Below, one piece after another: positions 32,390 to 44,600 of a stretch of 64,000 nt of DNA. Under the pieces are notes generated by a model. It did not search any database. It saw only the letters and a list, made by a program, of their open reading frames with translations, and was not told where the DNA came from. Each line of letters starts with the position of its first letter. Position 1 is the first letter of the stretch. A program made the position numbers and the translations under genes. Origin of the DNA: Ephemerocybe angulata (lineage: Eukaryota; Basidiomycota; Agaricomycetes; Agaricales; Psathyrellaceae); contig JAACJK010000173.1 in assembly GCA_013368325.1 (NCBI GenBank), forward strand, positions 62,001-126,000, given 5' to 3'.

Positions 32390-35300
32390 TTAGCCAGGTA
32401 TAACACCAGCTAACTCTCGCATACGCTGGAATCGACGTGGTGGGAGGGCTTTGGTGAACATGTCGGCGATGTTGTCATTGGTATTGATGTACTTTAGGAC
32501 GACCTTCTTGTCGAGAGCCCGCTCGCGCAAGAAGTGGTATTTGATGTCGACATGTTTAACACGGGCGTGGAGCAGGGGATCCTCGGAGAGAATGATGGCG
32601 GCCCGATTGTCACAGAGAATGGTGGTAGGGCCGTCAGGGGGGAAGTCGAGTTCAGCGGTAAGACTGCGAAGCCATTCGCTTTCCTTGCATGCTTCATATG
32701 CGGCAACATATTCAGCCTCGCAGGATGAGGCGGCTACTGTCGGCTGTTTCTTTGCTGTCCATGAGATAAGACCCGACCCCATTGTATACCCGTATCCTCC
32801 AACGCTTCGTCTAGTGTCAAGACAATTAGCCCAGTCGGAATCGGTGAAGCCGGTGATGCGGATGTCGTCTGTGCCTCCCAGCCTGAGACGGTAAGTCCGA
32901 GTTCCCTTGAGATATCGAACAACTCGGATTGCGGCCTGCCAGTGTGCGAAGTGGTAGCAGTCAAGGTACTGCGAGAGCTGCTGGACAGCGTACGAGATGT
33001 CTGGCCGAGTCCCGATTGCCAGGTAGAGTAGACATCCCACAAGGGATCGGTATGGCAGCTTAGCGAGCTCCCGTTTCTCTTCTGGTGTGAAGCTTTCCTT
33101 ATCGGGACGACGAAGCCGGAGGCCAGGGTCCATAGGGATATTGGTGGGATAGGCGTCACTCTGGCCGAACTGGGAGACGACTCGGTCGATGAGGGCCGTC
33201 TGCGAAAGATGTACAGTGTGCGATTCATCGTGGAAGGAGATGGCGATGCCGAGGAAGTGCTTTGGTCGTCCAAGCTCTTGGATCTTCCACTTCGAGCGCA
33301 TAAGACCTTTGAAGACATCGTTTTGGCTCGGGTTGTTTGCCACACAGAGGAAGTCGTCGACGTGCACTAGGACAATGTTGATACCGTCGTCCTCCTTGCG
33401 GTAGTATACGCACGAGTCCGATCCAAGACGCTTGAATCCCCAAGATACCATGCTATCGTTCATGGTCGCGTTCCATAGTCGACCGCTTTGCTTCATTCCA
33501 TAGAGTCCCTTCTTGAGTCTCCATACCCAATTCTCCTTTCCTTCCTCCTCAAATCCGTCGGGTTGTCGCATGTACTGGACTTCGTCGTCTGGGAGGATGC
33601 TGTTGAGAAAGGCGGTCTTCACGTCTAGCTGCTGGACGTCCCACTTCTTTACTGCACAGATGTGCAGGAGCATTCGTGAGGATTCCGATCGTGCAGTCGG
33701 AGCCGTGGTCTTCGTGAAGTCCCTGCCCTGGATCTGCTTGTATCCCTTTAGCGTGTACCTCGCCTTGTGACGAACTGTGTTGCCCATCTCGTCCTTCTTC
33801 CGCTTGTATACCATCCGCCCGTCCATAATGACAGTCCCCTCCGGTACATCCTCTGGAGGGATAAGCTCAAACACCTCGTTCTCTCGAAGCGAGGTGATCT
33901 CTTCGACGGTCGCTTCGTACCACTCCTTCGCATCTGGCATAGTCTTCGCTTCTCGCCAACTGTTAGGTTCAGTATCGTCTTGCTCCAAGAAGCTCGAATC
34001 GACATCGTTGGCGAGTGCGGCGAGTGCCTCTGCGAGCATCCCGGAGTCCCTGATGTTGAGCCCCATATCCGCGAACATCTTTTCGACCTCTTCTGCCTCG
34101 ACGTCAGAACTGCTCTGGGTATCTGCCTCTGCTTGCGGTTCCGGTTCAGTGATCGCCCGATTCTCCTCCTCAGCGGCCACTTCGAGTCGCTTCTGCGCTA
34201 CGGTTTCCTTCCTGCGTTCAACGCGAGCTTTGTTTGCGTCAGCTAAGCGCTCGTCTTTACGTAGTCCGGCGGCTTTACTTTCGGCGATAGCGTTTTGGAG
34301 TCGCTGTTCGCCGGTGAGTGTAGCGGCGCGGCCTGATCGACGTGGGGGCGCTGGTGCAGGTGGAGGTTGTGGTTGTGCGATAGGGGGATTGGCTTGAGGG
34401 ATGGGAGGTGGTGGAGGTGCGATGGCGGCTGGGATTAGCGCTTCATCTTCGTTGTCGTCGTAGATGGGCTGGAGCATGGCAGTGTGTTCGATTTCGGACA
34501 GCGTGGTAGGAGTTTCGAACTCGTAGTCGAGCTCTGAGGTTGGCACCGTTTCGGACATCGGATCGAAGCGAGCTGGGTGCCCGTCGTGAGTTTCAAGGAA
34601 TTGGACATGGAAAGAAGAGTAGATTTTTCGCGTAGCTGGATGGTAGCACCGGTAAGATTTGGATTTTAGCTCGTATCCGATGAGGACGCATTCGACGGAG
34701 CGTTCCTCAATCTTGGGATTCGATTTGATGGGCTGGGTGAGCACGAATGCCCGGCATCCGATCTCGCGAAGGTGGGTTACGTTCGGCTTTCGTCCATACC
34801 AGAGCTCGTATGGCGTGGTGCCTTTGCAGGATCGGGTGCTGGTGCGGACGTGGAGGTAAGCGGCAGTCAGGTAAAACTCGTCCCAAAGATAGCGAGGACA
34901 CTTCGCTCGAATGCGCATGGTCCTCGCCTTGTTCATCAACGTGCGGTGCATGCGCTCGACGATGCCAATGTGGGCGGACGTGTATGAACCAGAGAACTGC
35001 TGTTCCGTTCCTCGACTTGCCAGCCACGTCGTCATGGCGTTTGACTTTAACTCCCCATTGTCCATCCTGAATTTCCCAACCTTCACTCCTGCCTCGTTCT
35101 CCCGTGCTAGCGTCCATGCTTTCAGTTCCTCCAGCGCTTGATCCTTCGATTTTAACGGAATTGACCACACGAAGCCCGAGAAATCATCAACAACATTCAT
35201 AATGTATTCGTTGCCAAGACGAGACACAGCGTGGTTACCATTGAGATCTACCCATACTTTCTCCAGTCGCCTAGTCGCTCTACCTTCTCCCTCCCTAACC

Positions 35301-37024
35301 TTAGGAACCGACGAGCGTGTCTGTTTTCCAAGAATGCAAAACTCGCATTTAGGTGGGATGGTGGGAGGAGGAGAGGACGGCATACCTTCGAAGACCTGGT
35401 TCTTGGCCATAGCATAGATAGTCTCGTAGGAGGCGTGGCCAAGACGATTGTGCCACGACTCCCATGTGGGTTGGTGCTGTGCGATGAAGGCGGTGTCGTC
35501 GATCGCGTATGTGGTAAGGGCATAGAGGTGCCGGTTCGCTTGCAGAGCGCCGTGGGCGATGGTCTTGCCAGACGTCTTCTCCGTGAGCCAACACCCGTCA
35601 TCGCTGAAGTGCGAGATGACCTTGAGGTCCTGGGCCATCCTACTGATCGAGATGAGCTTGACGGTTGAGTTGGGGATGAAGAGGGCGTCGCGGAGAACGA
35701 GATGATCTTGGGCGCTTATTCCGAGTCTGATGTCGCCTATGGCGGTGGCGGTGACACAAGAGCCTCCGACGCCTTTGACGGATCGTCCGCTGACGGCACG
35801 GAGGTTGATAAAATCATCTCGCTTGTTCGAGATGTGGACGCTGGCGCCAGTGTCGGCAAAGAAGAGATCAGCGGTGGGGGTGAGCTTGTCGGTGATGGAG
35901 AATGCGTTGTCGTCCCAGTTGATGGAGACGGTATCGATCCAGCTCTCCTCCTCGACGGCAATCCACCCGTGATCCACGATGGAGGTTGGCGTCGCATCGG
36001 CGATGGTTAGTTCAGCAATGTTGGCAGAGGCGAGTCCAGCGAATTCGGATGCGGTAGGGACGGGACCTTGGTACGGGGTCATGGCGCTAGAGTCGACGAA
36101 GTATATCTGACCGTTCGCACCCTTCACCGGGACCTTCTGCTTCCCTCCTCCGTTCCTCGCCGCGTAGTCCGCCTGTTTCTTCGCCTTCGATGCTTCCAGT
36201 GTTTGCCCCTCCATGTCGCCTCCAGGGCGAATGCAGTACTTCTTGATGTGGAACTGACCGCGACAGTTGTCGCACACGACGGTCGGACGCGTCTTCCCGC
36301 CGCGGTTGCCCTGCGCGACCATGGCAGAGTCGCTGTTGGAGCCCCGAGAATCCAAGTCGCGTTTAAGCGTGGCCTCGCGTTCGATTAGGTTGCGAATGGC
36401 CGGCAGGTATTCGTGGGGATCGGTACTAACAGCTCTCGGCTCGGAGAGGTCGCGAACGATCATGGTGCGTAGATGGGGGAAGTCGTCGCTTATGGCGTAG
36501 AGTAGGGCGGTCGAAGTAAGGAGATCCTGGGTTATGGAACCCATCTGGAAGGCGTCGCGAATGTTGGTGCAGATCTTTTGAACCTTGCCGACGATGTCTT
36601 TGTCGGATTTGTTGATGCGAGATGAGAGGGCGTCGGAAATGAGGTTGATTTGCTTGATAGGGCCCTCGTTGGCGTGCCTGGCCTTCATCTTGTTGTAGAT
36701 GGCAGCGCAGGTGTCGTTGTCGGCGTCTACATAGCCGTGTTCGTCAACGTCGAGGGCCGTGAGGATCTCACCGGCGGCTATGTCGTTGTTGTGCATCCAG
36801 TTGGCATACCCTTCCTCATCGGACGCGTCGGGGCAAGGGATTGTGCCGCGAAGGTAGCCGAGCAGGGTTTGGGTACGGAAGTAGATGGCGACAGCCTGGT
36901 CCCAACTATTCCAGTTCCCAGCGGATCTGCTGAGCTTGGTGCCGCTGAAGTGCGCGGAGACGCCGCGGTGTCGAGTGATCTTGATCTTGATCGGTGGTTG
37001 GGTTTCTTCTCCTCCTTTAGTCAT
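32390..37024 (-). CDS. Copia Gag-Pol polyprotein, 1,544 aa, intact
   Basis: One frame from the ATG at 37,022-37,024 to 32,390. Domains in order: Gag core with a CCHC knuckle (CDNCRGQFHIKKYC, about residue 250); protease FADTGASVH (about 390); integrase zinc region (HNRLGHASYETI...CEFCILGK, about 530-560) and core with Asp, Asp and Glu residues (VWVDLNG, FRMDNGE, IVERMHRTL); a Pro/Ala-rich linker; reverse transcriptase (QLDVKTAFLN, LVHVDDFLCV); RNase H (GFTDSDWANC, CEAEYVAAYEA); and a terminal ADMFTKALP. The integrase-before-RT order defines copia. With near-identical LTRs and no stop codons it is a good candidate for an active copy. Gag and Pol are fused in one frame, as is common for fungal copia. 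Confidence 0.92.
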   Translation of the reverse strand: MTKGGEETQPPIKIKITRHRGVSAHFSGTKLSRSAGNWNSWDQAVAIYFRTQTLLGYLRGTIPCPDASDEEGYANWMHNNDIAAGEILTALDVDEHGYVDADNDTCAAIYNKMKARHANEGPIKQINLISDALSSRINKSDKDIVGKVQKICTNIRDAFQMGSITQDLLTSTALLYAISDDFPHLRTMIVRDLSEPRAVSTDPHEYLPAIRNLIEREATLKRDLDSRGSNSDSAMVAQGNRGGKTRPTVVCDNCRGQFHIKKYCIRPGGDMEGQTLEASKAKKQADYAARNGGGKQKVPVKGANGQIYFVDSSAMTPYQGPVPTASEFAGLASANIAELTIADATPTSIVDHGWIAVEEESWIDTVSINWDDNAFSITDKLTPTADLFFADTGASVHISNKRDDFINLRAVSGRSVKGVGGSCVTATAIGDIRLGISAQDHLVLRDALFIPNSTVKLISISRMAQDLKVISHFSDDGCWLTEKTSGKTIAHGALQANRHLYALTTYAIDDTAFIAQHQPTWESWHNRLGHASYETIYAMAKNQVFEGMPSSPPPTIPPKCEFCILGKQTRSSVPKVREGEGRATRRLEKVWVDLNGNHAVSRLGNEYIMNVVDDFSGFVWSIPLKSKDQALEELKAWTLARENEAGVKVGKFRMDNGELKSNAMTTWLASRGTEQQFSGSYTSAHIGIVERMHRTLMNKARTMRIRAKCPRYLWDEFYLTAAYLHVRTSTRSCKGTTPYELWYGRKPNVTHLREIGCRAFVLTQPIKSNPKIEERSVECVLIGYELKSKSYRCYHPATRKIYSSFHVQFLETHDGHPARFDPMSETVPTSELDYEFETPTTLSEIEHTAMLQPIYDDNEDEALIPAAIAPPPPPIPQANPPIAQPQPPPAPAPPRRSGRAATLTGEQRLQNAIAESKAAGLRKDERLADANKARVERRKETVAQKRLEVAAEEENRAITEPEPQAEADTQSSSDVEAEEVEKMFADMGLNIRDSGMLAEALAALANDVDSSFLEQDDTEPNSWREAKTMPDAKEWYEATVEEITSLRENEVFELIPPEDVPEGTVIMDGRMVYKRKKDEMGNTVRHKARYTLKGYKQIQGRDFTKTTAPTARSESSRMLLHICAVKKWDVQQLDVKTAFLNSILPDDEVQYMRQPDGFEEEGKENWVWRLKKGLYGMKQSGRLWNATMNDSMVSWGFKRLGSDSCVYYRKEDDGINIVLVHVDDFLCVANNPSQNDVFKGLMRSKWKIQELGRPKHFLGIAISFHDESHTVHLSQTALIDRVVSQFGQSDAYPTNIPMDPGLRLRRPDKESFTPEEKRELAKLPYRSLVGCLLYLAIGTRPDISYAVQQLSQYLDCYHFAHWQAAIRVVRYLKGTRTYRLRLGGTDDIRITGFTDSDWANCLDTRRSVGGYGYTMGSGLISWTAKKQPTVAASSCEAEYVAAYEACKESEWLRSLTAELDFPPDGPTTILCDNRAAIILSEDPLLHARVKHVDIKYHFLRERALDKKVVLKYINTNDNIADMFTKALPPRRFQRMRELAGVIPG

Positions 37025-37237
37025 GGTTGAGTTGTATAGATGAGTAGATGGGGTGGGTTATGAGGAGCGCGTCGAAATCGACTACGCTCAGTGAGCTGGG
37101 TAGGAGAACAAAGGGAAATGATGTGGTCCCTATAGGACAAAGGTAAATGCACGCGTCGCGTCGCGTTGCGATAAGATCTGTCGCCGAATTAGGCAATGAT
37201 AGAGATTTGGTCCTTCTTTCTACGCCAAAAGTGGCGA

Positions 37238-37250
37238 AAGGCTCATAACT
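37238..37250 (-). promoter_or_regulatory. Copia primer-binding site, half-tRNA initiator-Met type
   Basis: Directly inside the 5' LTR the minus strand reads AGTTATGAGCC. TTATGAGCC is complementary to the anticodon arm of initiator tRNA-Met (GGCTCATAA), the primer used by many fungal copia elements. A TGG-type full tRNA end is absent. Confidence 0.5.
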
Positions 37251-37582
37251 TGTAGAAATCCAGACCTAATAGGATATGTGGATAGTCAGAATACTCAGTC
37301 TCGATACAACGGACTGTATATTAGTACGGTACCTAATAGGATATGTGGATAGTCAGAATACTGTAAGGTACCGTAAGTAAAGCTAAATGGTGCATAGGTA
37401 AATGAGCGACTAACCTCAGTCTCGATACAACGGACTGAGGATAGTCTGAGAGGTAAGTAGAACATATATACGATAAATAACAAAGACCATATGAGATAAA
37501 GGAATGAGGGAGACATAAAGAAATAGTCGGGGACACGCCCCTCGATCGCGGTCACGGTGTGACATGAAGCCAGACCTCAACA
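37251..37582 (-). repeat. 5' LTR of the copia element (332 bp)
   Basis: Pair of 31,997-32,328 with a single visible substitution. Confidence 0.9.
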
Positions 37583-37587
37583 ACCCC

Positions 37588-40500
37588 TTCCCATACCAGT
37601 CTATAACACTGATGGAAGTCCAAACAACAACGGACCCATTACCGAAGTAGTGGAACTCTTCATCAAAATCAAGGACCACACGGAACGCATCGAACTAGCT
37701 GTTTCAAACCTTGACAAGTCGAAGATCTTCCTAGGAATGGACTGGCTGGAGAAGCACAACCCCTCTATCGATTGGCAGAAGAAAGAGATCTTATTCAACC
37801 GATGTCCGCTCGAATGCACGCCACTCATAACTGGTGACCCCGAATCAGACGAGATCAAATGGGAAGAGATCGAAGTTGGAGATCGACTGCTAGCCATAGA
37901 TATCCAAGGAGAGATCAAGATAAGGGCTTTCCAAACCACTGCCTCTAAAATTGCCGAAACCAAACACAAGGCAACCAAAGAGCGCACATTCGAGGAAGCA
38001 GTCCCGAAATGCTATCATGGCTTCAAGGACGTCTTCTCGAAGGAAGCCTTTGATGAACTCCCTCCAAGGCGAGCATGGGACCATGCAATCGAACTCATAC
38101 CTGGAGCAGAAGTGATGGACAGTCGAATCTATCCCCTGAACCCAGAAGAGCAGAGGCAACTAGACGCTTTTCTGGAAGAAAACCTCAAATCAGGAAGGAT
38201 CAGACCATCGAAGTCACCGATGGGAGCACCCCTCTTCTTTGTCAAGAAGAAAGATGGTACTTTACGACCTGTCCAAGACTATAGGCGGTTGAATGAGATC
38301 ACGATCACCAATCGATATCCCCTTCCCCTCATCCAAGAACTCATCGACAAGCTCCGAGGAGCACGGTACTATTCCAAAATCGACATCCGATGGGGTTTCA
38401 ATAATGTCCGAATCAAAGAAGGAGACGAATGGAAAGCAGCCTTCCGCACCAACCGTGGGCTGTTTGAACCCCTCGTCATGTTCTTCGGTCTCAAGAACTC
38501 GCCCGCCACGTTCCAGACCATGATGAATGCACTCTTCAGAGATCTCATCAATGATGGACATGTTGTCATCTACATGGACGATATCCTGATCTTCACCGAC
38601 ACTCTGGAGGAACATCGGAAACTAGTCACCAAAGTTCTGGAAAGGCTACGTCGGTACAAGCTATTTGCCAAACCTGACAAGTGCTCCTTCGAACAAACAG
38701 AAGTTGAATACCTTGGAGTCATCGTCTCCCACAACAAGGTTCGCATGGATCCAGAAAAGGTCAAAGCCGTCAGAGACTGGCCAGCCCCGACGTCCGTCAA
38801 AGGAGTCCAACAGTTCTTAGGATTCGCCAACTTCTACCGAAGATTCATCGAAGGGTTTGGAGGACTAGCGAGACCACTCTCGGGACTCACGGGAAAGAAG
38901 GAATGGGAGTGGGGAAAGGAGCAAGAGGAAGCCTTCAAGGAGATAAAACGGAGGATCACGACGGCACCTGTACTTACCATGCCCAACGACAAAGGGAAAT
39001 TCCGAATCGAATGTGATGCATCAGATTTCGCCATCGGTGCCATCCTATCACAGCAACAGCTAGATGGGAGATGGAAACCAATTGCATTCTTGTCGCACGC
39101 CCTTAACCCAACGGAGCGGAACTACGAGATCTACGATAAGGAACTACTTGCCATCATGACTGCGCTATCTGAGTGGAGGCAATACCTACTTGGAGCTGAG
39201 GAAATCTTCGAGTGTCACACAGACCACAAGAACCTTAGCTACTTTAGGAAACCCCAGAAGCTCAACCGAAGACAAGCGAGATGGACCACTGAGATGCAGG
39301 ACTACAACTTCACACTCCATCATCGACCTGGTAGAACCATGGCCAAGGCGGATGCCCTGTCCAGACGAGATGGCCACGACCGAGGAGAACAGGATAACGA
39401 AAACGTCACAGTCCTGAAATCTGAATGGTTCCGAGCACTTTCCATCGAAACAGACCAAGACATCATGCAACGGATCTTGAAGGTGTGCAGAAATAGGGAC
39501 AAGTCGGTACAAAAGGCACTCTCACAGAAGGAAGATGGATGGGAAGAAACGGAAGATGGCATCATCACCTGGAAAGGACGGATTTACGTACCAGTCGACA
39601 AGAAGCTACGGGAAGAAATCATCAGACAACACCATGATGCCCCCACTGCTGGACACCCGGGACAGTACAAAACCCGAGAGCTCATCACGCGAAACTACTG
39701 GTGGCCAAAGATCCAGGACTCGATTCGACGATATGTAGAAGGATGCGAAGCCTGTCAAAGGACGAAGCCCAAACGCACTTCCCCAGCAGCCCCATTGGTC
39801 CCAAACGAGATCCCATCCAGACCCTGGGAAATCGTCTCTATCGATATGATCGGACCATTACCCGAGTCCAACGGGAGTAATGCCATACTTGTAGTTGTCG
39901 ACAGATTCTCCAAGAAGATCGAAGCCATACCCACAACCACCGAGCTGACGTCTAAAGGAGTAGCCGAACTATACAGAGACTATGTTTTCCGACACCACGG
40001 TCTTCCCCAAAAGGTCATCAGCGATCGAGGAACCCAGTTTGTCTCCAACTTCATGACAGATCTACTTCTTCTTCTGGGAATAAAGCACAACCGATCCACT
40101 GCATTCCACCCACAAACTGATGGACAAACCGAGCGCATCAACCAAGAGCTTGAACAGTACCTCCGACTCTTCATCAGCGAACGACAGGATGATTGGGCAG
40201 AATGGCTCCCACTAGCAGTCTTCTCGTACAACGACAAGGTCCACTCAGCAACAGGCTACTCTCCATTCTTCCTCAACTCTGGACAGCACCCTTGGAAAGG
40301 AAAAGAAGCCCGGACGCGTGTAAAGTCAGAGCCTGCACAACAGTTTGCCGAACGAATGAAGCAGGTACACGAGGATGCCCGTTCTAGCCTCAAGGCAGCA
40401 GCTGAGAAAATGAAGGAGAACTATGACCGACATCGCCGGGATGCCATAGACTACAAACCCGGAGACAAGGTTTACCTCGAAGGGACCAACATCTCGATCA

Positions 40501-41069
40501 CTCGTCCTTCTCGGAAGCTCTCGGATAAACGCTATGGTCCATTCCCCATTGTCAAGAAGATCGGGCAATCTGCATACCAACTCCAACTCCCTCCAAAGTG
40601 GAAATCCATTCACCCTGTCTTTAATGAATCGCTCCTTACCCCGTTCAAAAAGCCCGAATTCCCCTCTCAACAAAAACCACCGCCACCACCACCTGTTGAC
40701 GAAACAGAGGAACGGTACGAAGTCGAAGCTATCCACGATTCAAAGTTCATCAGAGGGAAGCTCCATTACCTCGTTGAATGGGCTGGATACCCTGAGGAAG
40801 AACGAACATGGGAACCGGAACGGAACGTAGATAATGCAGCAGACGCCATAGCCAACTTCCACCGAAAACACCCGAGTGCACCAAGACGGATCCAACCACA
40901 CCAACTCCGCTTTATCCCTTATGAGAACCTTACCGAGAACAAGAGAGCGATCTTTGACTGGACAGATGGGAAACTGAAGGAAATCCGACACTACCGAATG
41001 AGGGGGAGAGAGGCTGAAATCGTCGAGGACGACGAAGCTAAAGGGGGGGTGATGTTACGACCTGGATGA
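37588..41069 (+). CDS. pol: Pol of the gypsy element: RT, RNase H, integrase, chromodomain
   Basis: Continues the frame broken at 31,996. Visible domains: end of protease (FLGMDWLEKHNP); RT with RPVQDYRRLNE and YMDDILIF (about 38,570); RNase H with ECDASDFAIGAIL (about 39,010); integrase zinc finger (H-H-C-C in HHDAPTAGH..CEACQRTK, about 39,630-39,760); catalytic core SIDMIGPLP, ISDRGTQF and TERINQELEQ; a GPY-like region; and a chromodomain (YEVEAIHDSKF..YLVEWAGYPEEERTWEP, about 40,716-40,860). A C-terminal chromodomain places it among chromoviruses, which use it to target chromatin. No stops are seen in this part. Stop at about 41,067-41,069 overlaps the 3' LTR start. Confidence 0.88.
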
Positions 41070-41546
41070 TCTATTTATTCTTTTTCCTTTTCCTTTTCTT
41101 TTCTTTTCTTTTCTTCTTTCATTTCTTTACTTCTCTATTATTTATAAGACGTGTCTTGGTCATGTGACACAGCACGTGCGATCACATGCACAGGTCACCT
41201 GTTACATCACGGGACCAGCACAGCATCAGTCAGCACCTCAGTCAGCATGACATCATATGCACAGCACTTGCACAGTTCTTCGACTCATACACGGTCATTC
41301 CTTACATAGCATTCCACAGCTTCTGCACAGTAGGTACAGCCTCGTATACCCATAGTCACGTCACGGTCACGAAGCATAGCAGTATATAATCTAGGTAGAT
41401 CTCACTGTATTTCCCCAGTCTTTAGCTGGTCAATATCACGGCCTTGTCTACAAGTCTCTTGCCTTGATTCTCTCGTCTCTTCTCTCTCTCTCTCTCTCTG
41501 TCCTAAGTTAGGGTTAGCAGCGCACCAGACCGGTCGTTCGCTGACA
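41053..41546 (+). repeat. 3' LTR of the gypsy element (494 bp)
   Basis: Matches 29,289-29,782 along its whole length and is followed by the duplicated GAACA. Confidence 0.9.
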
Positions 41547-41657
41547 GAACACGAGCCTGCAAATGCCCTTAAGCGTAGACCACGTCAGGATGGGATACAA
41601 GTAACCTAACCTCATCTCTCAAAGCGACCTGAAGGTGATGTAGAAAGGATGTATATA

Positions 41658-44600
41658 TTAAAGCTTTTTTTTCAGTAAACGAGCGCGGTTCCACATGGAG
41701 AGAAACACTTTAGTATAGATAATGGCGTGGTCTTGAGTCATATAACGGAGAGACTTGCGTATACGCTTTAGAGAGCTGTTTCCACTCTCACCAGCGCTTG
41801 AATTGATGTGAATCAGTCGAGGGTCGGCGTCGGAATACTGCTGGAGGAAAGCTGCGGGACTGCACTTGGTGTGGCCCATGGAATGGAATTTGTCGATCAC
41901 GAATACGGTGTCCTTGAAAAATTCAGGCTCCCTAAGCAAGCAGTAGGGGCCAAGAGCGCAGGCGAAATCATAGATGATTCTTTTTGGAGCAACAGGCCAG
42001 CGGGTGATCAGGGCAGAGAAGACATCGTTTCGTCCTTCGCTAGATGGGATGCAGTGGAAGCCATAGCAAACACTATGAGTGCACCATGCCGCCATTATTC
42101 CGCCGGTGAGTGTTGCTTCGCCATACTCCGAGAAGTACTTCCCACAAGTATCTCCGCCCCTTGACGAGTCAACCTTGGTTCGATCGCTAATCAAGTTTTC
42201 GTAGCAAGGGCGGAAGCGCAGCTGGGGTAGGCTGTAAAAGCAGCCAGTCTACAAACATTGTCAGCCTAGGCTTCATAGAAAGTGAGGCCCGAAAGACGTA
42301 CTAAGCGCCAATTTAAAGCAGAAGCTTGGGCGTCTGAGATGATTGGGATCAGCCTGGAATCAACTCTAACGGCTTCGAAAACAACGACTGCTCGCTCAGC
42401 TATCCATCGAAGAATCGGGACCATTGCGTGGAGGCGGCCAGGGTACTTCCTCAGGAGAAGGTAGATCCCTGGAATGCCGAGCAACTGCGTGATCTGACCG
42501 TGCCGAGGGTTTTCAATGAACACCTGGAGCAGCCTGAGTGCTGAGCCATTGACCATCTGTAAGACTGATTCCTCTGCGGCGATCTAACGTCGTATATATT
42601 TTAGTTTATTTCAGTAGACTGACGAGCGTCAACGCGGCACACACCTGGAGGAAGAAGGATCGAAAGAGGGGCGGAGGCGGCCGCCTCTTTGCATACGCTG
42701 TGTAGCCACAAAACTCCATGAAGAGGGTGCACACGGCTGGACAAAGACTTGACAAGGATTGCAGTACCTCGTCTATCCGTTGCGTGTCCGAGAGAACTGT
42801 GTCGGCGCACGGAGCTTCGATTGCTTCACTGGGTATTGCGGTATCTTGCGGTATCCCTGAGTCATTATAACTGTCCTCTGCGGCAGTGGCCTGAACACGA
42901 TCCTTGAGAGTAGCAATTATTGCCCGGATTTGCTTGCGGAGGGTAGCATCCTTGATGAGCTGCTGTCCTGGTTTGTTCTTGACCAACGGTCGCCGAAATG
43001 ACTGGGAAGTGAGCTGTGTTGGAGGGGCAAGTGTTGACGCAAGGCGATTCTTGTCAAATGCAACGGTAACTCCATCCCAGATAACCGTTTCGGGAGAGGT
43101 GCCGCATCGGACACAGGACATATCCTTCTCGAATGCCTGGACGGAGACGTAGGCAAACCAAACGGGGCGAAACAAATCCGAGCGCATAAACCGCGTAGTA
43201 GTGCTCGAGTAGCGGTGGGACATCTGGGCGACAAAGGCAGTGAACGGAGTTTCTGAGCTTGAGTATGCGACCATGTATTCATCTAACAGCTCATGGCTAA
43301 CAAGTGTGGTGTTGTCGTAGTTGAATAGGCCAACCTCGCGCAGATCAGGCCCGATGAAATGTTCGCCTCGTGAATAGCAATTGGGGCACGGTTGAAGCTC
43401 GATCTGTGCGGTGTAGCAGCCAAGGACTGTGTACACACGACAGGGGTGGACTTCACGGGAGGGTTTCCGTTGAGGGTCGAATGACGAGCGCAGAGGAAGT
43501 GGACATGGGCAGGTAGAAGTGAGTTCGAGGGGGAATGGGGCGGCAGGTGCATTGCGAAATGGGGGCGGTCGGGGGTATAGAGTCTCGTCGGATGGAAGGA
43601 TGTATGACAATGGAGGCAGTATAGGGCGATACGAAACAGAGCCCTGGAGACACATAGCAGCTAGTAAAGGTGGACATTGTAGGTTAATTACCGAAATTCA
43701 CCAATGACAACTAAAAAATGGCGCACGGGATTTCTGCAAAGGGATAATGAGGGCCTCACTTCCAGTTGCGACGACTGGGGCACCCTCCGCTCCGTTCTCC
43801 AAGGCACCCAGATCCAATCCTCCAAGAGTTTCATCGATCGGTGCATCCAAAGGTAGTTTGAGGGCCTCGCGTAATACTTTAGTTGCTGCTGGGACGTGGG
43901 CGCATTTTGTTTTCTTGGTATGCGACTTCGAGCAAGTCCACTGGCCAGTTGACGGACAGTTGCCCAAGTGTTTCACAAGCGCCCTTCCTTTTGCACCAGT
44001 CTGCGAGTGGGAACGGACGGAGAACAGGGTAAGAAATTCATCGGATTCTTCGATACGCTCGCGATAGAACATGGTAATTGTGAGCTCTGGGCATAGCTGT
44101 CGGTCAACTTGAAACTGAAGAAAAAGAACCGCTTGAGAACGTACCGTCCGATGCGACAGCCTGTGCATACCCACGGATATCTCGAACATCAAAGCGCTTA
44201 ACGAGGGCAATGTGTATGCAGTAGCCTTCCCGAAGGCCGGCAGGGCATGTGCATCCCACCGCAAGCTCTTCTGCGTCTTGCCCCTCTCCCTCCACGACAA
44301 GGTACTCAAGGTGGTACCACAGTCCCTACACAAGCGTCGAGAATCAAGGTCAGTTAAAGAATTATTTGGCGGACCTGGGGCCGGGACAGTGGGCGTCGGA
44401 GGTACTTACCGTCGCTTGCTCCCGATGGACATTCCAGCCCTCCACAGCAAAGACGTTGTCTTCGATATACCCAATTCCTGCTGCCCCCGCTCTGACCACA
44501 CTGTGATAATACAGAAGTTGCTCAGTCAAGAATTCAAACTCGCCCGGTGTGACAGCCTCTGACGTCGGAGCGCGTGACCCCGAGTCCTCTATAGCTGTCA

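Larger units (their letters stand above)
31997..37582 (-). mobile_element. Ty1/copia retrotransposon, apparently complete
   Basis: LTRs of 332 bp (31,997-32,328 and 37,251-37,582) differ at one visible position (GTGGCATG against GTGACATG). The 5-bp duplication ACCCC is exact (31,992-31,996 and 37,583-37,587). In its own orientation the LTR starts TGTTGAGG and ends TTCTACA. GAGGAGGAG abuts the 3' LTR as polypurine tract. One intact 1,544-codon ORF fills the interior. It is the youngest layer of the nest: copia in gypsy in giant KDZ element. Confidence 0.92.
29289..41546 (+). mobile_element. Ty3/gypsy chromovirus retrotransposon, interrupted by a copia element
   Basis: LTRs of 494 bp (29,289-29,782 and 41,053-41,546) start TGTTACGACC and end GCTGACA. 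The 5-bp duplication is GAACA on both sides (29,284-29,288 and 41,547-41,551). Gag lies at 30,347-31,498 and pol at about 31,492-31,996 plus 37,588-41,069, with a chromodomain at the end. AAAGGGGGGGTGA next to the 3' LTR is the polypurine tract. The LTRs appear identical by eye, so insertion is recent or the copies were homogenised. The element landed in the 45-bp array of the giant transposon. Confidence 0.9.

Noticed and set aside
33767..34397. Long plus-strand frames opposite the copia and gypsy polyproteins
   Set aside because: Antisense shadows of the real pol frames.
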